Notes under the pieces: generated by a model | Told to the model about the DNA's origin: nothing | Database searches by the model: none | Seen by the model: only the letters and a program-made list of their open reading frames with translations | Shown: piece after piece, positions 8,961 to 17,884 of the stretch | Layout of the letters: every line of letters begins with the position of its first letter | Position numbering within the stretch: the stretch's first letter is position 1 | Source of the DNA: an uncultured Bacteroidales bacterium | GTDB taxonomy: Bacteria; Bacteroidota; Bacteroidia; Bacteroidales; Paludibacteraceae | Reading direction: 5' to 3' | DNA length: 41,019 nt | Assembly: GCA_937891905.1 (NCBI GenBank) | Contig: CALATT010000015.1 | Span: 1-41,019 of the forward strand | Translations under genes and position numbers: made by a program

Positions 8961-9971
8961 ATGAAAAAGATTATTATGTACATTATGGCTGCAACGGCAC
9001 TAATCGGTTGTGGCAACAAAGCAACTACAGACGCAGAACAAACAGAGCGTGTAGAGCAAGTAAGCACAATGGTGCTCAAATCGCAAGAAATAGAGCGAGA
9101 TATACAAATCTCAACGAACTTGCAAGGGTATCTAACACAGAATGTGGCTCCTTCTTTGACTGGAAAGATAGAACATATCTACTGCGAAGTGGGAGATGCT
9201 AAGCAGCAAGGACAAGACCTTGTGCGTATGGATCAGACACAATACAAGACTACTAAGATTGCATTGGGTAACTTGGCAATTGAGAAAAACCGCGTAGAGC
9301 AGTTGCTCAAGAGTGGTTCTGCTACGCAGCAACAATACGACCAATTGACGGCTCAGTATAATCAAACGAAGGAGCAATTGGAGTTTTTGGAAGCTAATAC
9401 TTATGTGAAAGCACCTTTTGCTGGTGTGATCTCTGCTAAGAATTACGAGGATGGTGAGTTGTATGGTGGTCAACCTATCTTGGTATTGACACAAATAGAC
9501 AAACTCAAAGCATTGGTGGCTATTCCTGAAAGTTATTACCCCTTGGTGAAGGCAGGAATGAAACTTACAGTGGAGAGCAAGATTTATCCAAACGAGACTT
9601 TCCCGGCTACTATTGAGGTTGTTTATCCTACTATAGACCCAGCTTCACACACTTTCCAATGCAAGTTGGTTATTCCTAATAAGAGCAAAAAACTCAGACC
9701 AGGTATGTATGTTACTACCACGCTTGGAGTAGGTAAAGAGAAAGCTATCGTAGTGCCTTATCAATCAGTAGAGAAATTGATCGGTTCTAACGAACGATTT
9801 GTATTTATCAATAATAATGGTTACGCAAAGCGTGTGTCTGTTAAGTTAGGTCAACGCTTCGATGAGATGGTAGAAATCATCGCACCAGAGATTCAAGACG
9901 GAGTAGAGTATATCCATGTGGGACAACACAAACTCGTGGATGGTGTGAAGATTCAAATCAATAATAAATAA
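8961..9971 (+). CDS. RND-pump membrane fusion protein, lipoprotein
   Basis: A 336-residue periplasmic adaptor. A lipobox LIGC places the lipidated cysteine at residue 17, so it should be anchored by lipid. The HlyD/AcrA layout is clear: a lipoyl half-motif GKIEHIYCEVGDAKQQGQ, an alpha-hairpin (about residues 95-140), a second lipoyl half (TYVKAPFAGVISAKNYEDGE) and beta-barrel and membrane-proximal domains (LRPGMYVTTTLGVGKEKAIV). It bridges the channel and pump encoded on either side; 29 nt follow the channel gene. Confidence 0.92.
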   Translation: MKKIIMYIMAATALIGCGNKATTDAEQTERVEQVSTMVLKSQEIERDIQISTNLQGYLTQNVAPSLTGKIEHIYCEVGDAKQQGQDLVRMDQTQYKTTKIALGNLAIEKNRVEQLLKSGSATQQQYDQLTAQYNQTKEQLEFLEANTYVKAPFAGVISAKNYEDGELYGGQPILVLTQIDKLKALVAIPESYYPLVKAGMKLTVESKIYPNETFPATIEVVYPTIDPASHTFQCKLVIPNKSKKLRPGMYVTTTLGVGKEKAIVVPYQSVEKLIGSNERFVFINNNGYAKRVSVKLGQRFDEMVEIIAPEIQDGVEYIHVGQHKLVDGVKIQINNK

Positions 9972-10001
9972 TAGTTATAAATCATTTAATGGTAACTAAT
10001 T

Positions 10002-13000
10002 ATGGCTATTTATAAAACCGCGATTAAAAAACCCGTAACGACCCTTCTCGTCTTCGTTGCGGTGATGGTCATAGGTGTTTTTAGCTTTTTGCAATTACCT
10101 GTGGACCAGTTTCCAGAGATGGATCCTCCATATGTGATGGTGATGACTACATATCCTGGTGCCTCGGCTTCTGAGATAGAGACCAATGTATCCAAGATAA
10201 TGGAGAATAACCTCACTTCGGTGGATAATCTGAAGTATATCAATTCAACGAGTAAGGATAATGTATCGCTTGTTGTGCTTGAATTGGAGTGGGGATGTGA
10301 TATAACGGAAGCCGTCAATGATGTGCGTTCGTTCTGCGATATGGCGAAGAACCAATTGCCAGACGGATGTTCATCACCTATGGTATTCAAGTTCTCATCC
10401 AGCACCATGCCAATCTGTCAATATGCTATTACGGCAGACGAGTCTTATGCGGCTTTGGATAAGATTTTGAACGACGAAGTAATACCTCAGTTGAACCAGA
10501 TTAATGGTATTGGTAACCTCTCTGTGGCAGGTGCGCCAGACCGCTATGTGTATGTCGATATAGACCAGCAGAAATTGGATGCATATGGAATTAGTCTGGA
10601 GCAAGTGGGACAAGTGATATCTGCCAATAACCTCAACCTCTCTTCTGGTACTGTAAAGATGGACAAAGAGCAATACCAAATGCAGGTTCGCTCGGAGTTT
10701 GTGGAAAGTAGTGAGATAGAGGATCTGATGGTAACAATGACGCCATTTGGTCAGCAAGTATTCATCCGCGATATAGCTACAGTGCGCGATACAATCAAAG
10801 ACTTGTCTTTGGATGAGCGTACGAATGGACGCGAGGCAGTCAGATTGATTGTGGCAAAGCAGTCGGGTTCAAACACTGTGCAAGTGTGCGAGGATGTGCA
10901 AAAAGCATTGGCAAAGATTCAAACACAACTGCCTACTGATATTAAGATCCAAGAGATTTACAACTCGGCAGATAATATCCGTAACTCTATCAACTCATTG
11001 GAGGAGTCTGTGTTATACGCTTTGTTCTTTGTGGTATTGGTAGTGCTTTTCTTCTTAGGAAAATGGCGTGCAACGCTTATCATCTCTCTCACGATTCCTA
11101 TTTCGCTTATCGTGGCATTCATCTATTTGGGTATGGCAGATTCGTCTATCAATATTATCTCGCTCTGTTCGCTCACGATTGCGATTGGTATGGTTGTGGA
11201 CGATGCGATTGTGGTACTTGAGAATATCACACGCCACATAGAGCGTGGTGAGCATCCACGAGAGGCGTCTATTTATGCTACTAACGAGGTGTGGATTAGT
11301 GTAATCGCTACTACCTTAGTGCTTGTGGCAGTGTTCGTACCATTGACCATGATGGATGGTATGGCTGGTATCATGTTTGAATCGCTTGGATGGATTGTGA
11401 CCGTAGTATGTTGTACTTCTACTGTAATCGCTATCACCTTGACACCAATGCTCTGTTCTAAACTGCTCAAACCAAAGAAAGTGTGTGTTAAGAATGGAAA
11501 ACTCATTGATGAGAGCGATAAGAAAACATGGTATGATAGAACGGTAGTGGCATTCTTGGATAAGGTGGATAGTGCGTACGCTAAATCTTTGGGTTGGTGT
11601 TTGAAGCACAAGTTGGTTACAATCATAGCATTATTTGTCTTCTTTGGATTGTCTGTACTTCCATTTGTGTTTGGAAAAGTGGGTACTGACTTTATGCAGC
11701 AGCAAGATAATGCGCGCCTGAGTGTGACGGTAGAGTTGCAGCGTGGTACTCGTATTGAGCAGACACTGAAGACGGCACGCCAACTTGAAGAACGATTCAT
11801 GGTGCTTGTGCCAGAAATACAGATGATTGCCACCTCTGCAGGTAGCAACGATGATGATGGTACGGGAGCAATCTTCTCCACTACGATGAATAATACCATC
11901 TCGATGACGGTTCGATTGAATAAGAAATGGGAGCGCGAGCGCACTATTTGGGAAATAGCCGAAGTGCTACGCCAAGAAATGGCTACCTACCCAGAAATTA
12001 TTGAATATCAGGCTGCTTTGGGTGGCGGTGGACCTGGTGGTGGAAACACAGTGGATATGGAGATTTATGGTTACGATTTCGACCAAACCAATAAAATGGC
12101 CCAACAGGTAATCGCTTTGACGAAAGAGTTGCCAGGCGCGCGTGATGTGTATTCAGACCGTGATGATGACCGACCAGAGATAAAGATTATTGTAGATAAA
12201 GAGAAAGCGTCTCGTCATGGACTCACATCGGCAACGATATCCTCTTATTTGCGTAACCGTGTAAATGGTATGGCTGTTGGATTCTTGAAAGAAGATGGTT
12301 CGGAATATGATATCTTAGTGCGTCTGCAAGAGGAAAATAGAAATTCAATCACGGATGTAATGGATTTCTCTATTCCTACTCCAACAGGATCAATCGTTAA
12401 ATTATCAGAGATATGTTCAGTGGATGAATATTGGGCTCCACCAACGATTATTCGCAAGAGTCGTCAGCGTATTGTGACCGTTAAGGTTACTCCATATGAG
12501 ACCACACTCGGTGAATTAGCACAAGCGATAGAAAAGCAGGTGCTTCCTAAAGTGGACACACCAGCGGGATATTCCATCCGTATTTCAGGTGACTACGAGG
12601 ATCAGCAAGAGACCTTTGGCAAAATGGGAATGTTAGGAGCGCTAATCATATTGCTCGTTTACATTGTGATGGCTTCTCAGTTTGAATCATTCTCCAAACC
12701 AGCAATTATCATGTTCTCCGTGCCATTTGCACTCTCTGGAGTGGTATTGGCTCTGTGGATGACAAATACCTCATTAGATATGATTGGTGCACTCGGATTG
12801 GTATTGCTTGTGGGTATTGTGGTGAAGAATGGTATCGTGCTTGTGGATTATATTAATCTGATGCGAGAGCGAGGACATGACCTGGATGAGGCTATTCAGA
12901 TGTCTGGACAAAGCCGTTTGCGTCCTGTATTGATGACTGCATTTACAACCATCTTGGGTATGGTGCCTATGGCAGTGAGTCAAGGTGAAGGCGCTGAGAT

Positions 13001-13196
13001 GTGGCAACCATTAGGAATTGTGGTAATCGGTGGTTTAACTGTTTCAACATTCCTGACACTATATATCGTCCCAATTATCTATGGTGTGATGTCAAAGAAG
13101 GGCGAACGAGATAAAATAAAGAAAGTACGCGAGAATTTCATCTTTATGGATATAGATGTGAAGGATTGCGAACAAGAAGAACAAAATAAAGAATAA
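10002..13196 (+). CDS. RND efflux transporter, HAE1-type
   Basis: A 1064-residue inner-membrane proton-driven exporter. It starts with the usual cytoplasmic lead into TM1 (KKPVTTLLVFVAVMVIGVFSF), has the porter loop PVDQFPEMDPPYVMV, the TM4 proton-relay Asp pair in GMVVDDAIVVLENI, a second long periplasmic loop, and a closing TM10-12 block with VVKNGIVLVDYIN and GQSRLRPVLMTAFTTILGMVP. Length agrees with the family. Substrates may include drugs, bile salts or detergents, but this is not readable from the sequence. The C-terminal tail (EQEEQNKE) is short and charged. The next gene starts 6 nt downstream. Confidence 0.95.
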   Translation: MAIYKTAIKKPVTTLLVFVAVMVIGVFSFLQLPVDQFPEMDPPYVMVMTTYPGASASEIETNVSKIMENNLTSVDNLKYINSTSKDNVSLVVLELEWGCDITEAVNDVRSFCDMAKNQLPDGCSSPMVFKFSSSTMPICQYAITADESYAALDKILNDEVIPQLNQINGIGNLSVAGAPDRYVYVDIDQQKLDAYGISLEQVGQVISANNLNLSSGTVKMDKEQYQMQVRSEFVESSEIEDLMVTMTPFGQQVFIRDIATVRDTIKDLSLDERTNGREAVRLIVAKQSGSNTVQVCEDVQKALAKIQTQLPTDIKIQEIYNSADNIRNSINSLEESVLYALFFVVLVVLFFLGKWRATLIISLTIPISLIVAFIYLGMADSSINIISLCSLTIAIGMVVDDAIVVLENITRHIERGEHPREASIYATNEVWISVIATTLVLVAVFVPLTMMDGMAGIMFESLGWIVTVVCCTSTVIAITLTPMLCSKLLKPKKVCVKNGKLIDESDKKTWYDRTVVAFLDKVDSAYAKSLGWCLKHKLVTIIALFVFFGLSVLPFVFGKVGTDFMQQQDNARLSVTVELQRGTRIEQTLKTARQLEERFMVLVPEIQMIATSAGSNDDDGTGAIFSTTMNNTISMTVRLNKKWERERTIWEIAEVLRQEMATYPEIIEYQAALGGGGPGGGNTVDMEIYGYDFDQTNKMAQQVIALTKELPGARDVYSDRDDDRPEIKIIVDKEKASRHGLTSATISSYLRNRVNGMAVGFLKEDGSEYDILVRLQEENRNSITDVMDFSIPTPTGSIVKLSEICSVDEYWAPPTIIRKSRQRIVTVKVTPYETTLGELAQAIEKQVLPKVDTPAGYSIRISGDYEDQQETFGKMGMLGALIILLVYIVMASQFESFSKPAIIMFSVPFALSGVVLALWMTNTSLDMIGALGLVLLVGIVVKNGIVLVDYINLMRERGHDLDEAIQMSGQSRLRPVLMTAFTTILGMVPMAVSQGEGAEMWQPLGIVVIGGLTVSTFLTLYIVPIIYGVMSKKGERDKIKKVRENFIFMDIDVKDCEQEEQNKE

Positions 13197-13202
13197 ACGG
13201 AT

Positions 13203-13496
13203 ATGAAAAGTGTAATGATAGTATTCAATCAAGCGAATACTGAACGCGTAGAGTATATGCTTGATGTATTAGGTATTCGTGGCTTCACTTTCTTTGAGGA
13301 AGTGCAAGGTCGTGGGTCTAAGAATGGCGAACCAAGACGCGGTACGCACGCATGGCCAGAAATGAACTCTTGCGTAATAACTATAGTGAAGGACGAACAA
13401 TTAGATACGCTTCTTGAAGCCGTTAAAAAACTGGATAAGAGAAACGAAGAAGTGGGAGTGCGTGCATTCGCTTGGGATGTGATAGCAACAGTTTAA
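13203..13496 (+). CDS. Small PII-like protein co-transcribed with the RND pump
   Basis: A 97-residue cytoplasmic protein beginning MKSVMIVFNQANTERVEYML. The alternation of strand-helix-strand, a glycine/charged loop (EVQGRGSKNGEPRRGTH) where the PII T-loop would be, then CVITIVKDEQLDTLLEAV as strand-helix, suggests a ferredoxin-like PII/CutA fold. The uridylylated Tyr of GlnB is not obvious, so nucleotide or metal sensing is open. It is the last gene of the pump operon, 6 nt behind the transporter and followed by a terminator. A role in sensing or tuning the pump is inference from position only. Confidence 0.65.
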   Translation: MKSVMIVFNQANTERVEYMLDVLGIRGFTFFEEVQGRGSKNGEPRRGTHAWPEMNSCVITIVKDEQLDTLLEAVKKLDKRNEEVGVRAFAWDVIATV

Positions 13497-13511
13497 TTGA
13501 CGGTATTTAGT

Positions 13512-13550
13512 AAAAAATCCTGCATATGCTTGCGTATGTGGGATTTTTTT
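13512..13550 (+). terminator. Terminator of the efflux operon
   Basis: A stem of about 12 pairs (ATCCTGCATATG with CGTATGTGGGAT, three G-U pairs, loop CTTG), flanked by A5 and a T8 run. Its 3' half overlaps the promoter at 13530-13560. Confidence 0.85.
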
Positions 13551-13560
13551 TGTACCTTTG
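13530..13560 (+). promoter_or_regulatory. Promoter of the gldA-like/ruvB/HAD unit, nested in a terminator
   Basis: TTG (13530-13532), 20 nt, TACCTTTG (13553-13560). The upstream box and spacer are made of the 3' arm and T-run of the efflux-operon terminator. Confidence 0.7.
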
Positions 13561-13590
13561 CCGCCATAATAAGCGATAGATAGGAATCAC

Positions 13591-14259
13591 ATGTATTGTA
13601 AATTAGAACATATCCATAAATCTTTTGGTAAGCAGCAGGTTTTGAAAGATATTTCTTTAGAAATACCATCAGGGCAAGTGCTTGGTTTGCTCGGCCCTAA
13701 TGGGGCGGGAAAATCTACGCTGATGAAAATCTTAATAGGTTTGTGGAAACCAGACGCAGGGAGTGTAGAGGCACCAAGTAATATTGGATACTTGCCAGAG
13801 AATAATCCGTTGTACGAGGATATGTATGTGGTGGAATACTTGTTGTTTATGGCGCGTATCACGATGCGCGATGCGTCTGCCAAAGAGCAGAAGGAGCGCG
13901 TGGAGAATCTTATAGAACGAGTAGGGTTGACGCCAGAGCGCCATAAGCATATTCGCGCATTGAGCAAAGGATATAGGCAGCGCGTAGGACTCGCACAAGC
14001 ACTAATAGGGGATCCTGATTTGCTAATTTTAGATGAGCCAACCACAGGATTAGATCCTAACCAATTAGTGGATATCCGTAATCTAATACGACAAGTAGGA
14101 AAAGATAGAACAGTCATCCTCTCAACGCATATCATGCAGGAGGTACGCGAGATGTGTGATAGAGTAGTGGTGCTATCTCAAGGTGTAATTCAAGCAGATC
14201 AAGCAACAGAAGATATAACGGACTTAGAAACCCTATTCCGAGAAAAAACAGCACAATAG
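13591..14259 (+). CDS. gldA: GldA-like ABC transporter ATP-binding protein
   Basis: A 222-residue ATPase: Walker A GPNGAGKS (35-42), signature LSKGYRQRVGLAQAL, Walker B LLILDEPTTGLDP and a switch His in STHIMQEV. The segment GYLPENNPLYEDMYVVEYL is typical of GldA, the ATPase of the gliding-motility ABC complex. Canonical GldA is about 300 residues; this one ends after the core domain. The partner permeases gldF and gldG are not in the window, so the protein may serve another exporter. It sits before ruvB (17 nt). Symbol given by family resemblance; a gliding role is not implied. Confidence 0.75.
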   Translation: MYCKLEHIHKSFGKQQVLKDISLEIPSGQVLGLLGPNGAGKSTLMKILIGLWKPDAGSVEAPSNIGYLPENNPLYEDMYVVEYLLFMARITMRDASAKEQKERVENLIERVGLTPERHKHIRALSKGYRQRVGLAQALIGDPDLLILDEPTTGLDPNQLVDIRNLIRQVGKDRTVILSTHIMQEVREMCDRVVVLSQGVIQADQATEDITDLETLFREKTAQ

Positions 14260-14276
14260 TCGTCAATTATTTAAGC

Positions 14277-15293
14277 ATGGAAGAATTTGATATAAGAGCC
14301 CAAATAAATGAGCGTGAGCAAGACAATGCGTTACGCCCATTGTGTTTTGCTGACTTTGCGGGGCAAAGCAAGATAACCTCAAACCTCAAAATATTTGTTG
14401 AGGCTGCGAAAATGCGTAAGGAGAGTTTGGATCATGTGCTGCTTTTTGGCCCTCCTGGATTGGGAAAAACCACACTCAGTAATATTATAGCTAATGAATT
14501 AGGAGTGGGATTTAAGGTTACATCCGGTCCTGTGTTAGACAAACCCGGTGACCTCGCTGGATTGCTCACTTCGTTGGAGACCAATGATGTGCTCTTTATC
14601 GATGAGATCCATCGTCTTAGTCCTGTGGTGGAGGAGTATCTCTATTCGGCAATGGAGGATTATCGCATAGATATCATGATTGATAAAGGACCTTCTGCCC
14701 GCACGATACAAATAGACTTAAACCGCTTTACTTTAGTAGGTGCCACAACGCGTTCTGGATTGTTGACCTCTCCATTGCGAGCTCGATTTGGAATTAACTG
14801 CCACTTGGAGTATTACGATGCTGATATACTGGCAGGTATTGTGAATCGCAGTGCAGGATTATTAGGCGTAGAAATTGAACCCGAAGCAGCCAGCGAGATT
14901 GCACGATGCTCAAGAGGTACACCGCGTATTGCTAACTCACTTTTGAGACGAGTACGCGATTTCGCGCAAGTAAAAGGAGATGGGCATATTGATTTGGAAA
15001 TAGCTAAGTATGCCCTTGAGGCACTCAATATTGATACATTTGGTTTGGATCAAATTGATAATAAACTTCTTACAACGATTATTGATAAATTCCGTGGCGG
15101 CCCTGTAGGTTTGAATACGATTGCAACAGCGATGGGTGAGGATGCTGGTACTATAGAGGATGTGTATGAACCTTATCTTATCAAAGAGGGCTTTATCAAG
15201 CGTACTCCTCGCGGTCGCGAAGCAACAGAGTTGGCATATAAGCATCTTGGCAAGACGCCTTTCTCGGCGGATGGTCAGCAATCAATGTTTTGA
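14277..15293 (+). CDS. ruvB: Holliday junction branch-migration helicase RuvB
   Basis: A 338-residue AAA+ motor that works with RuvA on Holliday junctions. Visible: N-terminal RPLCFADFAGQ, Walker A GPPGLGKT (58-65), GPVLDKPGDLAGLLT, Walker B VLFIDEIHRL, the GATTRSGLLTSPLRARFG sensor and arginine-finger region, and the C-terminal winged helix with YLIKEGFIKRTPRGREATE. Length is normal. It lies between the GldA-like gene (17 nt) and the HAD gene (12 nt). Confidence 0.97.
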   Translation: MEEFDIRAQINEREQDNALRPLCFADFAGQSKITSNLKIFVEAAKMRKESLDHVLLFGPPGLGKTTLSNIIANELGVGFKVTSGPVLDKPGDLAGLLTSLETNDVLFIDEIHRLSPVVEEYLYSAMEDYRIDIMIDKGPSARTIQIDLNRFTLVGATTRSGLLTSPLRARFGINCHLEYYDADILAGIVNRSAGLLGVEIEPEAASEIARCSRGTPRIANSLLRRVRDFAQVKGDGHIDLEIAKYALEALNIDTFGLDQIDNKLLTTIIDKFRGGPVGLNTIATAMGEDAGTIEDVYEPYLIKEGFIKRTPRGREATELAYKHLGKTPFSADGQQSMF

Positions 15294-15305
15294 ATTCAAT
15301 AGCAA

Positions 15306-16046
15306 ATGAAGCATTATCGCGCTGTATTTATTGATTGGGATGATACCATAGGTGATTTTCATGGTGCAGCAAAAAAAGCACTACAAGAGATGTATGAAAA
15401 ATACCATCTCCGCCATTATTTTGCTTCGCATGAAGAGTTTATATCTCTGTACAAACCACACAATATAGAACTATGGGATAAATACGGTAAGGACCTTGTT
15501 TCAAAGGAATACTTGAGTTTTGATCGTTTTTTCTATCCGCTGATGCATGGTAGTAAGGTGTGCGAGAGACTATCATACGATAAGGTGCTAAGAATGGATT
15601 TGTGTGCTCTTGCTGAACGATTGAGTGAGGACTTCTTGCATATGACAACCGCGCATTTTGCCTTGTTAGAAGGAGCAGAGGATTTAATCCGCTATTTGGC
15701 AGCGAAATATCCACTGACGGTAGTGACCAATGGTTTTGTAGAAGTGCAATATGAGAAGTTTGAGAAGAGTGGTTTGAAAGACTGCTTTGCGCATATCGTA
15801 TTAAGCGAAGAAGTGGGCTGCCAAAAACCCAACCCTCGTATTTTTGAAGAAGCATTGCGTATGAATGGTTTAGATGCCAGCGAGGTGGTGATGATAGGTG
15901 ATAGTTTTTCCAGTGATATAGCAGGGGCGAATGCGACGGGAATAGATACTATTTGGTTGGCGCAACCTGATAATATTACTGATGAGCAACGCAAAGTGGT
16001 TACACACATAGTGACAAGCTTACAAGAAATAAAGCAATTATTATGA
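15306..16046 (+). CDS. HAD-family hydrolase, YjjG-like nucleotidase
   Basis: A 246-residue cytoplasmic phosphatase. HAD motif I is FIDWDDTI (nucleophile D10, general acid D12), motif II TVVTNG, motif III the Lys in EVGCQKPNPRIF, and motif IV MIGDSFSSDIAGA. The cap domain is helical (subclass I). The closest pattern is YjjG, a pyrimidine 5'-nucleotidase for house-cleaning of nucleotides, but HAD substrates cannot be fixed from sequence. It is the third gene of the unit with ruvB. Its stop codon lies inside the first copy of the direct repeat described at 16043-16083. Confidence 0.88.
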   Translation: MKHYRAVFIDWDDTIGDFHGAAKKALQEMYEKYHLRHYFASHEEFISLYKPHNIELWDKYGKDLVSKEYLSFDRFFYPLMHGSKVCERLSYDKVLRMDLCALAERLSEDFLHMTTAHFALLEGAEDLIRYLAAKYPLTVVTNGFVEVQYEKFEKSGLKDCFAHIVLSEEVGCQKPNPRIFEEALRMNGLDASEVVMIGDSFSSDIAGANATGIDTIWLAQPDNITDEQRKVVTHIVTSLQEIKQLL

Positions 16047-16083
16047 CAAAATGGCAGAGGATGACAAATGGCATGCCTTTTGT
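16043..16083 (+). promoter_or_regulatory. Possible -24/-12 promoter with direct repeats upstream of grpE
   Basis: ATGACAAAATGGCA (16043-16056) and ATGACAAATGGCA (16061-16073) form a near-perfect direct repeat. The second runs into TGGCATG-N4-TTGT (16069-16083), which resembles the sigma-54 consensus TGGCACG-N4-TTGC except for T in place of the -12 C. TTTTGTC (16078-16084) is the inverted counterpart of GACAAAA. No TAnnTTTG box is visible before grpE, unlike the other units here. The predicted start of transcription would be about 25 nt before the ATG at 16122. Confidence 0.4.
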
Positions 16084-16121
16084 CCTTTTTGTAGCGTAAT
16101 AAAAAAGTTTAAATAGACAAT

Positions 16122-16688
16122 ATGAGCAAGAATAAAAAACATGACAACAACTCTTCTATTCAAGAGGAGGTTGCACAAGAGACAATACAAGAGCAGGTAG
16201 AACAAACACCCGCCAATGAGATAGAAGAACAGCCAGCTCCTTCGGAATTGGAGCAGTTGAATGAGCGTATTGCTGAGTTAGAGGACAAGAATCTGCGTAT
16301 GATGGCAGAGTTTGATAACTATCGTCGCCGCACGAACAAAGAGAAGTTGGAACTGATGGCTACAGCAGGGGAGCGTATCTTTGAAGAGATGCTTCCGCTT
16401 GTGGATGATTTTGAACGCGCAGTAGCTGCAATGGAGAAGACAGAAGATATAGATGCCTTGCGCGAGGGAATATGTCTTATTCAGCAAAAGTTTATTTCTT
16501 TCCTCGAAAAGCAGAATGTACATGCAATAGAGACGGAAGGAGTGGACTTTAACACCGATGAACATGAAGCAATCACTATGTTTGCTGCAGGTGAGGATAA
16601 AAAAGGAAAAGTGATTGATTGTACACAAAGAGGCTATAAACTCGGTGAGAAAGTAATTCGCTTTGCTAAAGTGGTAGTGGGCGAATAA
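16122..16688 (+). CDS. grpE: Nucleotide exchange factor GrpE
   Basis: A 188-residue DnaK co-chaperone that releases ADP from Hsp70. It has an acidic, Gln/Glu-rich N-terminus (about residues 1-45), a long coiled-coil (ELEQLNERIAELEDKNLRMMAEFDNYRRR) and the C-terminal beta domain with FNTDEHEAITMFAAG and the final GYKLGEKVIRFAKVVVG, the family's most conserved stretch. It lies 44 nt before dnaJ; dnaK is not in the window. The unit probably responds to heat or envelope stress. Confidence 0.96.
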   Translation: MSKNKKHDNNSSIQEEVAQETIQEQVEQTPANEIEEQPAPSELEQLNERIAELEDKNLRMMAEFDNYRRRTNKEKLELMATAGERIFEEMLPLVDDFERAVAAMEKTEDIDALREGICLIQQKFISFLEKQNVHAIETEGVDFNTDEHEAITMFAAGEDKKGKVIDCTQRGYKLGEKVIRFAKVVVGE

Positions 16689-16732
16689 ATAATGAACTCT
16701 AGACCTATAATTAAAAGTATAAAAGACTAACT

Positions 16733-17884
16733 ATGGCTGAGAAACGAGATTACTACGAAGTGCTTGGTGTAGAGAAGAATGCCAGCGCAGACGAGATAAA
16801 AAAAGCCTATCGTAAGAAGGCTATTCAATATCACCCAGATAAGAATCCAGGTGATAAAGCTGCTGAGGAGAAGTTCAAAGAGGCAGCTGAGGCTTATGAA
16901 GTGTTATCAGACCCCCAGAAGCGTCAGCGTTATGATCAATTTGGTCATGCGGGTATGGGCGGAGCAGGTGGCTTCTCAGGTGGAGGTATGTCTATGGAGG
17001 ATATATTCAGCCACTTTGGAGATATATTTGGTGGCGCAGGTTTTGACTTGGGCGACCTATTCGGTGGTGGTGGACGCAGTCGCGGTCCAAGAGTGCGTAG
17101 GGGAAGTGATATGCGCGTAAAAGTGCGTCTAACCTTAGAAGAGATAGCTACGGGATGTGAGAAAAAGATCAAAGTGCGTAAGCAAGTCCAATGTAAGAGT
17201 TGCAATGGGACAGGTAGCGAAGATGGACGCACGGAGACATGCCCTACATGTAAAGGAACAGGCCGCACGGTACGCCAGCAACGAGGTATATTCGGCATGA
17301 TGCAAGTGCAGGCTGAGTGTGAGACTTGCCATGGAGAAGGGCAGATTATAAAAAATAAATGCGCTAAATGTAATGGTGAGGGTGTGGTGCGTGATGAGGA
17401 AATAATTACGATTAATATTCCAGCAGGTGTAGCGGCTGGTATGCAACTCACTATGCAAGGCAAAGGCAACGCAGCACCTCGTGGTGGCGTAGCGGGAGAT
17501 TTGCTTATACTCATAGAAGAAGAGCAACATAAGGATTTTATTCGTCAGGATAGTGATTTGATTTATAATCTATTACTGGATATGCCTACTGCTATTCTGG
17601 GTGGACAAATACAAATCCCTACATTATCAGGTGAAGCAAGGATTACTATCACCCCTGGTACACAACCAGGAAAGGTGTTACGCATGAGAGGCAAAGGTCT
17701 GCCAAGAATAGACCAATACGGTCGTACATATGGAACGGGTGATTTGCTTATCAATGTGGGTGTGTATATCCCTGAAAGACTGAGTAAGGATGAACGCAAA
17801 TTAATAGAAAAACTGCAGGATAGTCCTAATATAGCTCCAGGCTCTGCTGATAAGAAAAATTTCTTTCAAAATCTGTTTGGATAA
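16733..17884 (+). CDS. dnaJ: Chaperone protein DnaJ
   Basis: A 383-residue class A Hsp40. J-domain at residues 4-70 with the HPD motif in YHPDKNPG, a Gly/Phe-rich linker (about 75-125), and a zinc domain with four CxxCxGxG motifs (CKSCNGTG, CPTCKGTG, CETCHGEG, CAKCNGEG). The C-terminal substrate domains end in a typical KNFFQNLFG tail. Its TAA stop shares one base with the ATG of the outer-membrane protein gene that follows (TAATG), implying translational coupling of a chaperone with a surface protein. Confidence 0.97.
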   Translation: MAEKRDYYEVLGVEKNASADEIKKAYRKKAIQYHPDKNPGDKAAEEKFKEAAEAYEVLSDPQKRQRYDQFGHAGMGGAGGFSGGGMSMEDIFSHFGDIFGGAGFDLGDLFGGGGRSRGPRVRRGSDMRVKVRLTLEEIATGCEKKIKVRKQVQCKSCNGTGSEDGRTETCPTCKGTGRTVRQQRGIFGMMQVQAECETCHGEGQIIKNKCAKCNGEGVVRDEEIITINIPAGVAAGMQLTMQGKGNAAPRGGVAGDLLILIEEEQHKDFIRQDSDLIYNLLLDMPTAILGGQIQIPTLSGEARITITPGTQPGKVLRMRGKGLPRIDQYGRTYGTGDLLINVGVYIPERLSKDERKLIEKLQDSPNIAPGSADKKNFFQNLFG

